Shown here: piece after piece, positions 8,447 through 16,776 of the stretch | How positions within the stretch are numbered: position 1 is the stretch's first letter | Layout of the letters: each line of letters begins with the position of its first letter | Source: UBA5109 sp964606735 | Lineage (GTDB): Bacteria; Pseudomonadota; Gammaproteobacteria; Pseudomonadales; Pseudohongiellaceae | Length of the DNA: 30,489 bases | NCBI GenBank assembly: GCA_964606735.1 | Contig: CAZSHI010000029.1 | Span: forward strand, 1-30,489 | Direction: 5' to 3' | The notes under the pieces: generated by a model | The model's input: the letters and a program-made list of their open reading frames with translations, nothing else | Databases searched by the model: none | What the model was told of the DNA's origin: nothing | Position numbers and translations under genes: made by a program

Positions 8447-8941
8447 GTGCGCTTCTTTTTTCTGATTTTCATCATTGTCCCTCTGGTCGAAATGCTGCTG
8501 CTGTTTGAAGTGGCCGAGCGCATCGGTGCTTGGTCGACGCTTGGCTTGGTGGTGTTGACGGCGGTTATCGGCATCCAGATTCTCAAACAGCAGGGGCTGG
8601 CAACGCTGACACGTGCCAACCAGCGAATTGGCAGTGGAGAACTGCCAGCGCAGGAAATGCTGGAAGGATTGTTTCTGGCAGTGGGTGGCGCTTTTCTGCT
8701 TACGCCTGGTTTTATCACCGACACCCTGGGATTTTTGTTTCTGATCGGCCCCACGCGCCGGTTTCTGGTGCAGTGGCTGATTCGATCCGGCAAGCTGGCT
8801 GTGTGGCAGACAGGTTCCCAACAGGGTTTTTACTATACGAATCATTCGCAGCGTTCTGGCTCACATCCTGACAGCGGCAATATTTATGAAGCGGATTATG
8901 ATGATGAATCTGAGGAAGATGATCAGCGGCGATTACACTGA
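8447..8941 (+). CDS. fxsA: FxsA family inner-membrane protein
   Basis: The 164-residue protein starts with a GTG codon. The first in-frame ATG is at codon 16, inside the first membrane helix, so GTG is the only sensible start. GCGGAAA is a weak ribosome binding site. The N-terminal half has hydrophobic helices beginning RFFFLIFIIVPLVEMLLL, and the family motif LTPGFITDTLGFL lies near residues 85-97. The C-terminus is acidic and cytosolic. In E. coli FxsA (YtfC) overproduction affects exclusion of phage T7 by F-plasmid cells, but the normal role is unknown. Its place just before groES-groEL is a conserved-looking neighbourhood. A possible promoter is TTGTAA (8398) with TAAATA (8422) at 18-base spacing. 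Confidence 0.9.
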   Translation: MRFFFLIFIIVPLVEMLLLFEVAERIGAWSTLGLVVLTAVIGIQILKQQGLATLTRANQRIGSGELPAQEMLEGLFLAVGGAFLLTPGFITDTLGFLFLIGPTRRFLVQWLIRSGKLAVWQTGSQQGFYYTNHSQRSGSHPDSGNIYEADYDDESEEDDQRRLH

Positions 8942-8973
8942 GAAAAAATATAAAAAAAAATCACTTTTTGCCA

Positions 8974-9001
8974 TTGAAATTACTGCAAGCAACCCCATCT
9001 A
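8974..9001 (+). promoter_or_regulatory. Sigma-32 heat-shock promoter of groES-groEL
   Basis: TTGAAA at 8974-8979 and CCCCATCTA at 8993-9001 are separated by 13 bases. This is close to the sigma-32 (RpoH) consensus of TTGAAA and CCCCATnTA. No CIRCE element (TTAGCACTC dyad) is present, so HrcA control is not indicated. The start of transcription would fall at about 9008. Confidence 0.85.
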
Positions 9002-9013
9002 GAGGTTTCAAAT

Positions 9014-9030
9014 CAAGCTTAAAAAGCTTG
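9014..9030 (+). other. Perfect hairpin at the 5' end of the groESL leader
   Basis: CAAGCTT and AAGCTTG form a perfect 7 bp stem with an AAA loop, beginning only about 6 bases after the predicted heat-shock transcription start. Such a 5'-terminal stem could protect the message from degradation. It has no following T-run, so it is not a terminator. Confidence 0.5.
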
Positions 9031-9071
9031 CTTATTCTGTAAGTTGCTGATTTGTAAGGATTTGAGGCCAA

Positions 9072-9100
9072 TTGACAAGAAAAATCAAGGGCCATTTACG
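9072..9100 (+). promoter_or_regulatory. Possible housekeeping promoter of groES
   Basis: A perfect -35 TTGACA (9072-9077) is followed after 17 bases by TTTACG, a poor -10 (3 of 6). It could give basal expression besides the heat-shock promoter, but the -10 is too weak to be sure. Confidence 0.25.
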
Positions 9101-9137
9101 AACTATTAACACCAGTTAGTTTTGGAGAGAACAAACT

Positions 9138-9428
9138 ATGAAAATCCGTCCTTTACAAGACCGAGTCGTGGTAAGACGACAGGAAGAAGAAGAGACCAGC
9201 GCCGGTGGAATCGTGCTGCCTGGTTCTGCCAAAGAAAAACCTTCACAGGGGGAAGTTGTTGCCGTTGGCCCCGGTCGCTTGCTGGATAACGGAGAAGTTC
9301 GTCCACTGGACCTGAAAGTGGGTGACAAGGTTATTTTCGGCAAATATGCCAGCAATACCGTAAAAATTGGCGATGAAGAACTGCTTATCCTCAATGAAAG
9401 TGAAATCTATGGTGTTGTTGAAAAATAA
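9138..9428 (+). CDS. groES: Co-chaperonin GroES
   Basis: GroES caps the GroEL cylinder and is needed for ATP-driven folding in the cytosol. The 96-residue protein has the full family sequence: MKIRPLQDRVVVRR, the mobile loop with SAGGIVLPG (residues 22-30), VGDKVIFGKY and a final EIYGVVE. Length is exactly typical. GGAGAG stands nine bases before the ATG. groEL follows 65 bases later in the same heat-shock operon. Confidence 0.98.
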   Translation: MKIRPLQDRVVVRRQEEEETSAGGIVLPGSAKEKPSQGEVVAVGPGRLLDNGEVRPLDLKVGDKVIFGKYASNTVKIGDEELLILNESEIYGVVEK

Positions 9429-9493
9429 ACCTGAGAGTTCTCAATAACCATTCAAAAACAGATTGAATCAACAGATTAAATAGGAATAAGACA

Positions 9494-11131
9494 ATGGCTA
9501 AAGAAGTGTTATTTGGAGATAAAGCCCGCCAACGCATGTTAAAGGGCGTCAACCTGCTGGCAGATGCTGTTAAAGTGACTCTCGGTCCCAAGGGACGTAA
9601 CGTGGTGCTGGATAAATCTTTCGGTGCCCCGACGGTAACCAAAGACGGTGTGTCTGTTGCCAAGGAAATTGATTTAAAAGACAAGTTTGAAAACATGGGC
9701 GCACAGATGGTGAAAGAAGTTGCTTCTCAAACTTCAGACATCGCTGGTGACGGCACCACCACAGCAACCGTGCTGGCTCAGTCCATCCTTAATGAAGGTC
9801 TTAAAGCCGTTGCAGCCGGTATGAATCCGATGGATCTGAAACGCGGTATCGACAAAGGCGTTGCTGCTGTTGTTGAAGAACTGGGTGGCATGTCCACACC
9901 CTGTACCGAGACCACTGCCATTGCACAGGTTGGTAGTATTTCTGCTAACTCCGACACGACTGTGGGTGACATCATTGCCGAAGCCATGGAAAAAGTGGGT
10001 AAGGAAGGCGTGATTACGGTTGAGGACGGTTCCGGCCTGGAAAATGAGCTGGATGTGGTTGAGGGTATGCAGTTTGACCGTGGTTATCTCTCTCCTTACT
10101 TCATCAACAACCAGGACAACATGACGGTTGATCTGGAAGATCCGCTGATTCTGCTGGTTGAAAAGAAAGTTTCCAACATTCGTGAATTGCTGCCGATTCT
10201 TGAAGGCGTTGCCAAATCCGGTCGTCCGCTGCTGATTATTGCGGAAGACGTGGAAGGTGAAGCCCTCGCAACACTGGTGGTCAACAATATGCGCGGCATC
10301 GTCAAAGTGGCTGCTGTGAAAGCACCTGGTTTCGGTGACCGTCGTAAAGCCATGCTGGCTGATATCGGCATACTCACCGGTGGTACGGTGATCGCTGAGG
10401 AAGTCGGCCTGAATCTCGAAGGAGCCACGGTTGAAGACCTGGGTTCTGCCAAACGAGTGCAGATTTCCAAAGATAACACCACGATCATTGATGGGGCCGG
10501 TAATGCTGATAACATCAAGTCGCGTGTTGCCCAGATCCGAGCCCAGATCGAAGAAACTTCTTCTGACTATGATCGTGAAAAACTGCAGGAACGCGTGGCC
10601 AAGCTGGCTGGCGGTGTTGCCGTGATCAAGGTTGGTGCCGGTACTGAGATTGAAATGAAAGAGAAGAAAGCCCGCGTTGAAGATGCGCTGCATGCAACCC
10701 GCGCTGCCGTTGAAGAAGGCGTGGTGCCTGGTGGTGGTGTCGCACTGGTAAGGGCTCTGCAGAAAGTTGAAGGCCTCAAAGGTGACAACGAAGACCAGAA
10801 CGTTGGTCTGAACATTCTGCAACGTGCTCTGGCTGCTCCCTTGCGTCAGATTGCTGACAATGCTGGTGATGACGGTTCAGTTGTGCTGGATAAGGTCCGC
10901 GCTGCCAAAGGTAACAACGGCTATAACGCTGCTACCGGTGAATATGGCGATATGCTGAAAATGGGTATTCTGGACCCAACCAAGGTAACCCGTTCAGCCC
11001 TGCAGGCTGCCGGTTCGGTGGCTGGTCTGATGATCACTACTGAAGCCATGATCTCTGAACTTCCGGAAGAGAAACCGGCTGCACCGATGCCTGATATGGG
11101 TGGTATGGGTGGTATGGGCGGCATGATGTAA
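9494..11131 (+). CDS. groEL: Chaperonin GroEL
   Basis: GroEL is the 60 kDa ATP-dependent chaperonin that folds proteins in a double seven-membered ring. The 545-residue protein starts MAKEVLFGD and carries the nucleotide-binding run VTLGPKGRNVVLDKSFGAP and the motif AGDGTTTATVLA. It also has the signature AAVEEGVVPGGGVA and the flexible C-terminal Gly-Gly-Met tail. AGGAA lies before the ATG. It is the last gene of the operon, closed by the terminator at 11152-11184. A 362-codon antisense frame across its middle is a codon-bias shadow. Confidence 0.99.
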   Translation: MAKEVLFGDKARQRMLKGVNLLADAVKVTLGPKGRNVVLDKSFGAPTVTKDGVSVAKEIDLKDKFENMGAQMVKEVASQTSDIAGDGTTTATVLAQSILNEGLKAVAAGMNPMDLKRGIDKGVAAVVEELGGMSTPCTETTAIAQVGSISANSDTTVGDIIAEAMEKVGKEGVITVEDGSGLENELDVVEGMQFDRGYLSPYFINNQDNMTVDLEDPLILLVEKKVSNIRELLPILEGVAKSGRPLLIIAEDVEGEALATLVVNNMRGIVKVAAVKAPGFGDRRKAMLADIGILTGGTVIAEEVGLNLEGATVEDLGSAKRVQISKDNTTIIDGAGNADNIKSRVAQIRAQIEETSSDYDREKLQERVAKLAGGVAVIKVGAGTEIEMKEKKARVEDALHATRAAVEEGVVPGGGVALVRALQKVEGLKGDNEDQNVGLNILQRALAAPLRQIADNAGDDGSVVLDKVRAAKGNNGYNAATGEYGDMLKMGILDPTKVTRSALQAAGSVAGLMITTEAMISELPEEKPAAPMPDMGGMGGMGGMM

Positions 11132-11151
11132 GCTGCCCCCGCTAAGAAACT

Positions 11152-11184
11152 AAAAGCCCCGCAATAGCGGGGCTTTTTGTTTTT
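11152..11184 (+). terminator. Rho-independent terminator of groES-groEL
   Basis: GCCCCGC and GCGGGGC form a 7 bp G+C-rich stem with an AATA loop, extended by A-T pairs, and followed by TTTTTGTTTTT. It begins 20 bases after the groEL stop. The A-run on its 5' side means it could also act weakly in the other direction. Confidence 0.95.
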
Positions 11185-11221
11185 AGCTTGGGAGCTGTTG
11201 TGCTTGCGTATTCTTCGTTGC

Positions 11222-11280
11222 GGACTTATTTCAGTTCAGTCATTTACGGTTAATATAAACGCCTGTTCTAAAATAAGCCC
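11222..11280. repeat. Large imperfect palindrome after groEL
   Basis: Arms at 11222-11234 and 11268-11280 pair at 11 of 13 positions, around a 33-base AT-rich loop. Weaker mirror symmetry continues outward on both sides. It lies in the 182-base non-coding stretch between the groEL terminator and the next gene. It may be a dispersed repeat or a decayed element end; no second copy is in the window. Confidence 0.3.
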
Positions 11281-11366
11281 ACACCTCGACCAAGCTGCGC
11301 TCGTGACGCTCCCTGAGTTTTCTGGGGCTCACTGTGATTAGTTCATTGACCTGGAAAAATTACAGA

Positions 11367-12026
11367 TCATTGTCCCAGTTCTGCCAGCCAGGGCTCGAGG
11401 TTTTCCCAGTCGACATTAACCCGGTGCCCTTCACCCTGCATCAGCAGGGCATTGAGGCTGACACCGTTGCGGTTCATGGCATTCACCTGAGGGTCAAAGC
11501 GGTTTGCCCAACCCAGTTGATCCTCGCTGCCAATACGCAGGTAAACGGGAAAATTTCTGAGATTGCGTAAGGTGGAGTCAACCGCCAGCCCCGGCACGGC
11601 GACCACACCGAGGTATTCCTCTGGGTGCAGCGATGCAATTTCAAGGGATGAGGAGCCACCATTGGAAATGCCGGCAAGAAGAACCCGGCCATTTTGTACT
11701 TCCTCTCTTGCCTTGATGATGCCGATCAACTGTCGCACCTTTTCAGCGTTCTCATCCCAGAACGACTGTCCGTTTGGGGAAATGGGTGTGACTACTGCCC
11801 AGCCATGACTGACGAATTGCGCGCCCAGAGAATTAAAGGTGCGTTCAGCGATTTGACCATTGCCCGGTCCCCCGCCCATAACAATTGCCAGTGGTAGAGG
11901 GTCCTGTCCGGGTTCAGGTAGCGCCAGGTAGGCCTGAATAGCTGAACCATCAGGCAAGTTGAAACTCGTTTGCGCGAAAACTGACAGAGGGAAAAGCAGG
12001 GCTAACAACAGGAGCAGCTTTTTCAT
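11367..12026 (-). CDS. Exported alpha/beta hydrolase, dienelactone-hydrolase-like
   Basis: The 219-residue protein has a clear Sec signal peptide (MKKLLLLLALLFPLSVFAQ, cut after Ala18), so it acts in the periplasm or outside. The alpha/beta hydrolase triad is readable: Ser121 in GISNG, Asp169 in GSEDQ and His201 in GEGHR. GGGPGNG at 51-57 is the likely oxyanion region. The start at 12026 is set by a strong AAGGAG seven bases upstream; an earlier in-frame ATG at 12050 would spoil the signal peptide and overlap that site. TATACT on the minus strand at 12055-12060 may be the -10. Substrate is unknown: esterase, lipase or peptidase-like activities are all possible. Confidence 0.8.
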   Translation of the reverse strand: MKKLLLLLALLFPLSVFAQTSFNLPDGSAIQAYLALPEPGQDPLPLAIVMGGGPGNGQIAERTFNSLGAQFVSHGWAVVTPISPNGQSFWDENAEKVRQLIGIIKAREEVQNGRVLLAGISNGGSSSLEIASLHPEEYLGVVAVPGLAVDSTLRNLRNFPVYLRIGSEDQLGWANRFDPQVNAMNRNGVSLNALLMQGEGHRVNVDWENLEPWLAELGQ

Positions 12027-12126
12027 GGGATATCTCCTTGATGGATTCACGGGAAGTATAAAAGCCCAGGCGGTAACAGGCTAGTTTCGTATGTCGAAAT
12101 AAAATTTAAGTGCAATGTCTAGCAGT

Positions 12127-13440
12127 TTATTGAGAGCCGGATTCTGGTGCTTTGGACAATACCAGCTCCTTGCTTCCAAACTTAAGCTGCATCTGTTTGT
12201 CACCGCTAAAATAGGGTTTCCACCACTTGATCAAAAGCGGAACTGAGATATTCAGGAAAAAGGCCGTGGCCATGAGTGTGTAGAAGGCATCGGTCGTGAT
12301 GACATCGTTCTGGACATAACCAATGTCCATTACCACGAAAGCCAGCTCAGCCCGGCCCAGCATGCCAAAACCAATCATGATGCTTTCATACCATGCAAAC
12401 TTTCCGGTAAAGCGGGCAGACAATGCAGCCGACAAAATCTGGGCCAGCAGGAGACCCAGGGTCAGGGTGATGACGTTTGGAATGACACTGTAAAGAATAT
12501 CCATATCGAAAGTCAGCTTGGTGCCCAGTTCCACAAAAAACACCGGTCCTATCCAGGAAAAAGCCACGTTATCAACAATACGCTTGGTTTCATGGTAACC
12601 CTCGTCACCCGAAAAAGGGTGAAACTGAAAATATTCCTGCTTGATGATCAGGCCGGCCATATAGGCTCCCACCGCCGGATGGAAGCCAAACTGATAGGCC
12701 AGCAGACTAATCAGCAGCGCTGTCAGCAGGACGGCAAGCGTCGAGTGTTCGCCGTTGCCGAGGCTGATGAAACTGCGGATACCGAAACTTTTAAGGAAGG
12801 GGTAAAGCTTGAAAAGCCCCAGATTGCTGCTGTGGGGAAAGAGTATCAGCTCCAGCAGGCTGATGATCATGAAGAAAAAGACGGCCTTCATCATGATGCT
12901 ACTGACCCCGATCAGGCTGAACTCGGCATCACCGGTTGAAATGGGTATGAGGATGGCCAGCGCTGCCAGGGAGGCAACATCGTCGAGGATGGCCGAAGTC
13001 ATAATACCGGTAGCCGCCCCGGAATTCTGCAGGCCTTCACTTTTCAGCGATACCATGGTGAGAGAAACCGCCGTGGCTGTCATGGCCAGTCCGCAAATGG
13101 TGGCCAGCCTCGCATCCCTCCAGAAGAACATGATGATGAAATAGCTGATTGCGAAAGGAGCCAGTGCGCCAAAGAAGGCGATACCCCAGCTACGCTTGAT
13201 ACCCTTGATGAATTTGGAGGAGTCTTCTTCGAAACCCAGTGCAAACATGATCAGGATAATTCCGATCTCGGCAAAGCCACGAATAAATTCGGTGCTTTCC
13301 TCGGGCAGGATGTGCAGGTTTACCATCAGGGAACCGAAGGCAAGAAAAAACAGCACCGGTGTCAGCTTGGTCGGACCAGCCAGAAAGTAGGAAATAAAAA
13401 CGCCGGCCCAGATGATGGCCAGGTAATACATATCCAGCAT
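12127..13440 (-). CDS. CPA2 family cation:proton antiporter
   Basis: This 437-residue inner-membrane protein has about a dozen hydrophobic segments and features of the CPA2 (Kef/NapA-like) antiporters. These include FALGFEEDSSKF in an early loop, ATAVSLTMVSLKSEG, the paired acidic residues of SAILDDVASLAALA that carry ions, and FFVELGTKLTF. It stops after the membrane domain: the RCK/TrkA-N nucleotide-binding domain of KefB/KefC is absent. The expected role is Na+ or K+ exchange for protons. The ion is not determinable. The start MLDMYYLAIIW has a weak AGGGTG upstream. It lies between two exported hydrolases on the same strand, with 100 bases to the next gene, and no strong terminator was seen after it. 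Confidence 0.88.
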   Translation of the reverse strand: MLDMYYLAIIWAGVFISYFLAGPTKLTPVLFFLAFGSLMVNLHILPEESTEFIRGFAEIGIILIMFALGFEEDSSKFIKGIKRSWGIAFFGALAPFAISYFIIMFFWRDARLATICGLAMTATAVSLTMVSLKSEGLQNSGAATGIMTSAILDDVASLAALAILIPISTGDAEFSLIGVSSIMMKAVFFFMIISLLELILFPHSSNLGLFKLYPFLKSFGIRSFISLGNGEHSTLAVLLTALLISLLAYQFGFHPAVGAYMAGLIIKQEYFQFHPFSGDEGYHETKRIVDNVAFSWIGPVFFVELGTKLTFDMDILYSVIPNVITLTLGLLLAQILSAALSARFTGKFAWYESIMIGFGMLGRAELAFVVMDIGYVQNDVITTDAFYTLMATAFFLNISVPLLIKWWKPYFSGDKQMQLKFGSKELVLSKAPESGSQ

Positions 13441-13587
13441 AGCGACACCCTGTACGCGTTTACCCAGTCAGGAGCTTCGCCGATTAAGCTAATGCTGTCT
13501 ATGGCTTAAATCAACTCACTTGCAGATAAGCGTAGTGCCCAAAAAATGCTTGGACTAGAGATCAAATCTTATTTTGGGGGGAAGAAT

Positions 13588-13632
13588 AAAAAACTGCAGC
13601 AAAGGGCCCGCTTGTTGGCCGTTTGCTGCAGT
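13588..13632 (-). terminator. Rho-independent terminator after the exported hydrolase gene
   Basis: Arms at 13593-13603 and 13622-13632 are a perfect 11 bp inverted repeat (ACTGCAGCAAA and its complement). Inner G/C pairs lengthen the stem, and on the minus strand it runs into six Ts. It lies 38 bases after the stop of the minus-strand gene 13670-14761. Confidence 0.88.
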
Positions 13633-13669
13633 CTTGATAAGAAGCTTGAAGATTTAGGGCTTACAGCAC

Positions 13670-14761
13670 TTACTTGGAAGAGCTGTCTTCAATGTCCTCA
13701 GCCAGTTCGATAAACAGTTCGGCATAGTCCGCTGTGTCGAGCTGGGCCATGGCAAAGTGACCACCACCGCGGAGGCCACGGTCAGGCATGTACACGCCAG
13801 TCGCATCAACACCGGCCTGGCGCCAGGCAGCCACCTGACAGTCAACCGCTTGAGAGGATCCGCCGCCCAGACCCCGTTCGGATACTACCAGTGTCAGGGG
13901 GAAGTCCTGAAAATTCACCAGCTGGCTGGGATTGTTGCCCTGCATAGGACAGCCGTTTTGCATCACAGGACTGAAGTTTGCCGGTAATGCCGGTGAGGTT
14001 TCCCAGTTTGCCATCGCAGGGGGTGTACTCTGTCCCCCAGGACCACCCTGGGTGGAAACAGGATTGCCTCCGGCAGCCTCAAAGGCAATGATGCCGACGA
14101 TATTTTCATGGTTGAGGTCAGGCACCATAAAGGTACTGCCGCCTCCGGCGGAGTGTGCGATCAGGATCGCAGGGCCGATTTCATCCAGCAGGGCAGAAAT
14201 CGCTTCTGCAGCGATTTCGTTACCACAATAGGGTGCTGTTGCCGAACTGGCTGCCCAGCCGACGACGGCATCATTGGTCGGTGTGGGATCGCCACCCGGC
14301 CAGACATCGGTATCAGAGGTCGACAGGAATGAAATAATACCGGTATTGGCAAATCCGCCGACTGACATGACGTCAGCCGCACAGCTCGGGTTGCTTTGTG
14401 AGCGGCCATGACCCGGGCGGTCAATGACATAGACGTCCCAGCCATCGGCAACGAAATAGTCCGTCCAGCCATCGCGGCCATCCGGGGTTTCCATCCAGTC
14501 AGTACCCTGACCGCCGCCACCGTGAATGAAAACGACAGGATATTCATGATTCCGGTCTTCAGGCAGCAGATACTGAACAAACATCGGGTTGAGCACATTC
14601 AGGGTGCCGTTTTCCTGGGGATCTGTCGTGTAGGCAATGAATTTGGAACCAAAGTCGCGCAGTTCCAGTGGGCCAGCTTCACCACCGCCGAAGGCGACAT
14701 GGCTGAATAATGAAGCGCCCAGTGTGAGGGCGAGCATGGATTTGTTAATGGTTTTTTTCAT
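13670..14761 (-). CDS. Exported alpha/beta hydrolase of unknown substrate
   Basis: This 363-residue protein starts with a signal peptide (MKKTINKSMLALTLGASLFSHVAFG), so it is exported. The fold is alpha/beta hydrolase: the oxyanion loop is HGGGGQGTDW at 80-89, the nucleophile is Ser204 in IAHSAGGG, and the acid is likely in the VVSERG region. The His is His335 in GGGHFAM. RPGHGRS at 115-121 resembles epoxide hydrolase and lipase relatives. I choose the ATG at 14761 because GGAAG stands seven bases before it; the ATG two codons upstream is too close to that site. A strong terminator follows. Cys residues at 127, 179 and in the middle part could form disulfides, fitting an exported location. 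Confidence 0.82.
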   Translation of the reverse strand: MKKTINKSMLALTLGASLFSHVAFGGGEAGPLELRDFGSKFIAYTTDPQENGTLNVLNPMFVQYLLPEDRNHEYPVVFIHGGGGQGTDWMETPDGRDGWTDYFVADGWDVYVIDRPGHGRSQSNPSCAADVMSVGGFANTGIISFLSTSDTDVWPGGDPTPTNDAVVGWAASSATAPYCGNEIAAEAISALLDEIGPAILIAHSAGGGSTFMVPDLNHENIVGIIAFEAAGGNPVSTQGGPGGQSTPPAMANWETSPALPANFSPVMQNGCPMQGNNPSQLVNFQDFPLTLVVSERGLGGGSSQAVDCQVAAWRQAGVDATGVYMPDRGLRGGGHFAMAQLDTADYAELFIELAEDIEDSSSK

Positions 14762-14971
14762 GGTCATTCTTCCACGTAAGTTAGTCAGGAGTTAGTTAAG
14801 AAATCGTTGGGCCTGTGCTGCATAATGCCCTGTAAACAGCGGTTTATTTAAGCCGATGCGTCGATTTCATGCAAGCTGGGGATGAACCGGGTCGCAAAAT
14901 GGCTTGTCGGGCATTGCCTTGAGTAAGCTGGCTTTGTATCTTGCCGGCAAGACAGTGCAGCAGAGCAACCG

Positions 14972-15715
14972 ATGACAATGAAGATAGCCTACAAGAAAAA
15001 CCTTCTGCTTCTGGCTATATTGCTGCTATTTTCCTGCGCCCCAGAAGAACCAGTAGAAGTTTCCAGCCTGCTTCTGCAGGAAAACCGTTATTACCTAGAA
15101 GACAGTGATGAACCCTTCAGCGGCATGGCAGTATCCTGGTATGAGAATGGCCAGCGGGCTTCAGAGCTGAGTTTTCTTCAGGGTATGTTTGCCGGGCAGC
15201 AACACTACTGGTATGACAATGGCGACAGGAAACTGGCCATTCACATCAATGACAGTTTGCCGGATGGTGTTTTTTATTATCAGGAAGACGATTACGTGTT
15301 TGATGCGCTGTATGAAAATGGCGTGCTGCTTAGCAGGGAAATTCGCTATCAGCTTGATTTGAGCACTATTCGGCAGACTTATGCAGACAAAACCCTGTCT
15401 ACTCTTGAATTGAACGCAGACAACGAAATTATGGCTGCTTCTGAGCAGGCTTATGAAGAGTCAGCTCTGGCATCGGCCAGTATTTTAAACGGCATGCTGG
15501 TGATTAGTTTTACCGAGGAGGGCACGTTAATTGGTCGCCTGTTTTTTCAGGATGGCGAGGTCATCTTTCAGGAAAACTACGTTGATGGAGAATTAAGTAT
15601 TCTGCTTTACCATGAGCGTTCAGAAGGCAATACCATCTTTCACTGCTATTATGATGGAGGCAGTCTGCAGGCTGTCAGTGATGATATCTGCACCCGTCTA
15701 CCAGCCAGAAATTAA
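14972..15715 (+). CDS. YwqK-like antitoxin-repeat lipoprotein
   Basis: The 247-residue protein has a lipoprotein signal (LLLLFSC, acylated Cys22), so it is probably anchored in a membrane facing the periplasm. Its first half carries repeats of the YwqK/MORN-variant kind: GMAVSWYENGQRASEL at about 52-67 and GQQHYWYDNGDRKL at about 76-89, then less regular copies (ALYENGVL, GRLFFQDGEVI, CYYDGGSL). In Bacillus YwqK is an antitoxin, but in Gram-negative bacteria such repeat lipoproteins mostly have no assigned role. Another ATG two codons downstream could be the start. A 12-base palindrome (14940-14951) lies upstream. The stop overlaps the convergent gene's stop within TTAA. Confidence 0.75.
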   Translation: MTMKIAYKKNLLLLAILLLFSCAPEEPVEVSSLLLQENRYYLEDSDEPFSGMAVSWYENGQRASELSFLQGMFAGQQHYWYDNGDRKLAIHINDSLPDGVFYYQEDDYVFDALYENGVLLSREIRYQLDLSTIRQTYADKTLSTLELNADNEIMAASEQAYEESALASASILNGMLVISFTEEGTLIGRLFFQDGEVIFQENYVDGELSILLYHERSEGNTIFHCYYDGGSLQAVSDDICTRLPARN

Positions 15716-16686
15716 GCATAATTTTCAATAAACTTTTGCACGAAAAGTTTCTTGCTCAGGGACAGGGCATCAATATCAAGCCTGACACCCGGATAGGGTT
15801 TGACGGCAATGCTGTTATGAATCAACAGGGCAGCTGTCAGAATCAAAAAAACGGATGCTGTTCCGCGTTGGAAAGGCATGAGCTGATGACCAAACCAGAC
15901 AAGCTCGGCGATGCAATGGAGTTTTTCTTGACCAGGTACTGCCGGGTTGATGCAGTCTAGAAAAATAAGATCCAACCTGTCTTTAATAAAAGCTTTAAAA
16001 AAGTCCGGTTGCGGGTGATCTGAAATTAAAAAATAAGGTTTCAGATTATCGGTAAAATAATAGCTGGTAAAAACCTGCTCGCTGTCATTCGGCCCTGTAT
16101 CGATAAAGGCAAAATTGACAAAGGTAGCAACCTCATAAAATGTTTCTGGCGTGACTTTGAAGCCTTCATTCTGTTTTAAAAAATCGATAATCAGTTTTGA
16201 TTCAAGTGTGCTGGGCTTACGAACACGTATTCCTCTATTATCCAGCGAACGGCTGGTTTCAAGGTTGCTTTTTATATCGTCAAAGAATGAGCTGCTTTTA
16301 CTGTAAAAGTCATGAAAGGTTTTAACGTCGAACGATGAGTTTGTGTCGAGTTGACGGTTTTTCTTGATGGCATTTTTTAAACTTAAAAAGTTTGAACCTG
16401 TTTCATTATTTCGCCATGCACCGAACAAATTATTATTTTTTACCTGGTGATTTTGTATTTCTGATAAATCAAACCTTAATTTACCAATCAGTGTCAGCAC
16501 ATCATAAATACTGAGTTGCGTCAGGTTTGCCTGGAAGTGCTCCAGCGTTATATTGGTGGCAAAAGTGGCAAAATTCAGCCAGATGTTCTGATCAAAATCC
16601 TCAAACTGGCTGGCCGGGGCAGAGAAGAAGCCGCTTGTTAGCAGTTCTTTGTTTTTTTCACTGAGATTGCGCGTTCTTTTGTTCAT
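15712..16686 (-). CDS. AT-rich hypothetical protein, 324 residues
   Basis: I do not recognise this protein. It is visibly more A+T-rich than its neighbours, with many Asn, Lys and Phe codons ending in A or T. The N-terminal two thirds are mixed charged and helical-looking. A hydrophobic stretch lies at about 276-295 inside a C-terminal run with the pattern W264-x5-L-x-P-F-x-R-G-T-A. That pattern reminds me vaguely of the C-terminal part of some helical effector or toxin proteins, but not enough for a call. There is no signal peptide. The start at 16686 (MNKRTRNLSEKN) has no clear ribosome binding site. It converges on the YwqK-like gene with four shared bases. A horizontally acquired orphan is the simplest reading. 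Confidence 0.6.
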   Translation of the reverse strand: MNKRTRNLSEKNKELLTSGFFSAPASQFEDFDQNIWLNFATFATNITLEHFQANLTQLSIYDVLTLIGKLRFDLSEIQNHQVKNNNLFGAWRNNETGSNFLSLKNAIKKNRQLDTNSSFDVKTFHDFYSKSSSFFDDIKSNLETSRSLDNRGIRVRKPSTLESKLIIDFLKQNEGFKVTPETFYEVATFVNFAFIDTGPNDSEQVFTSYYFTDNLKPYFLISDHPQPDFFKAFIKDRLDLIFLDCINPAVPGQEKLHCIAELVWFGHQLMPFQRGTASVFLILTAALLIHNSIAVKPYPGVRLDIDALSLSKKLFVQKFIENYA

Positions 16687-16776
16687 TCTGAATTGCTTAC
16701 ATGCTAGTGTTTATTCAAAGGCAGGCTCAGACTTTGGAATCAGACCATGCTGGCTTCTGACCAGATTCATTGCCAG

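Noticed and set aside
8942..9137. Possible CIRCE/HrcA operator before groES
   Set aside because: The TTAGCACTC/GAGTGCTAA dyad is absent; the hairpin found is a different sequence and sits in the leader.
9734..10822. Minus-strand open frame of 362 codons
   Set aside because: It lies wholly inside groEL and has Asn/Phe/His-rich composition typical of the antisense of a codon-biased gene; it has no family features.
14972..16686. YwqK-like gene and the orphan as a toxin-antitoxin pair
   Set aside because: They are convergent, not co-transcribed, and the YwqK-like protein is an exported lipoprotein, so pairing is not supported.
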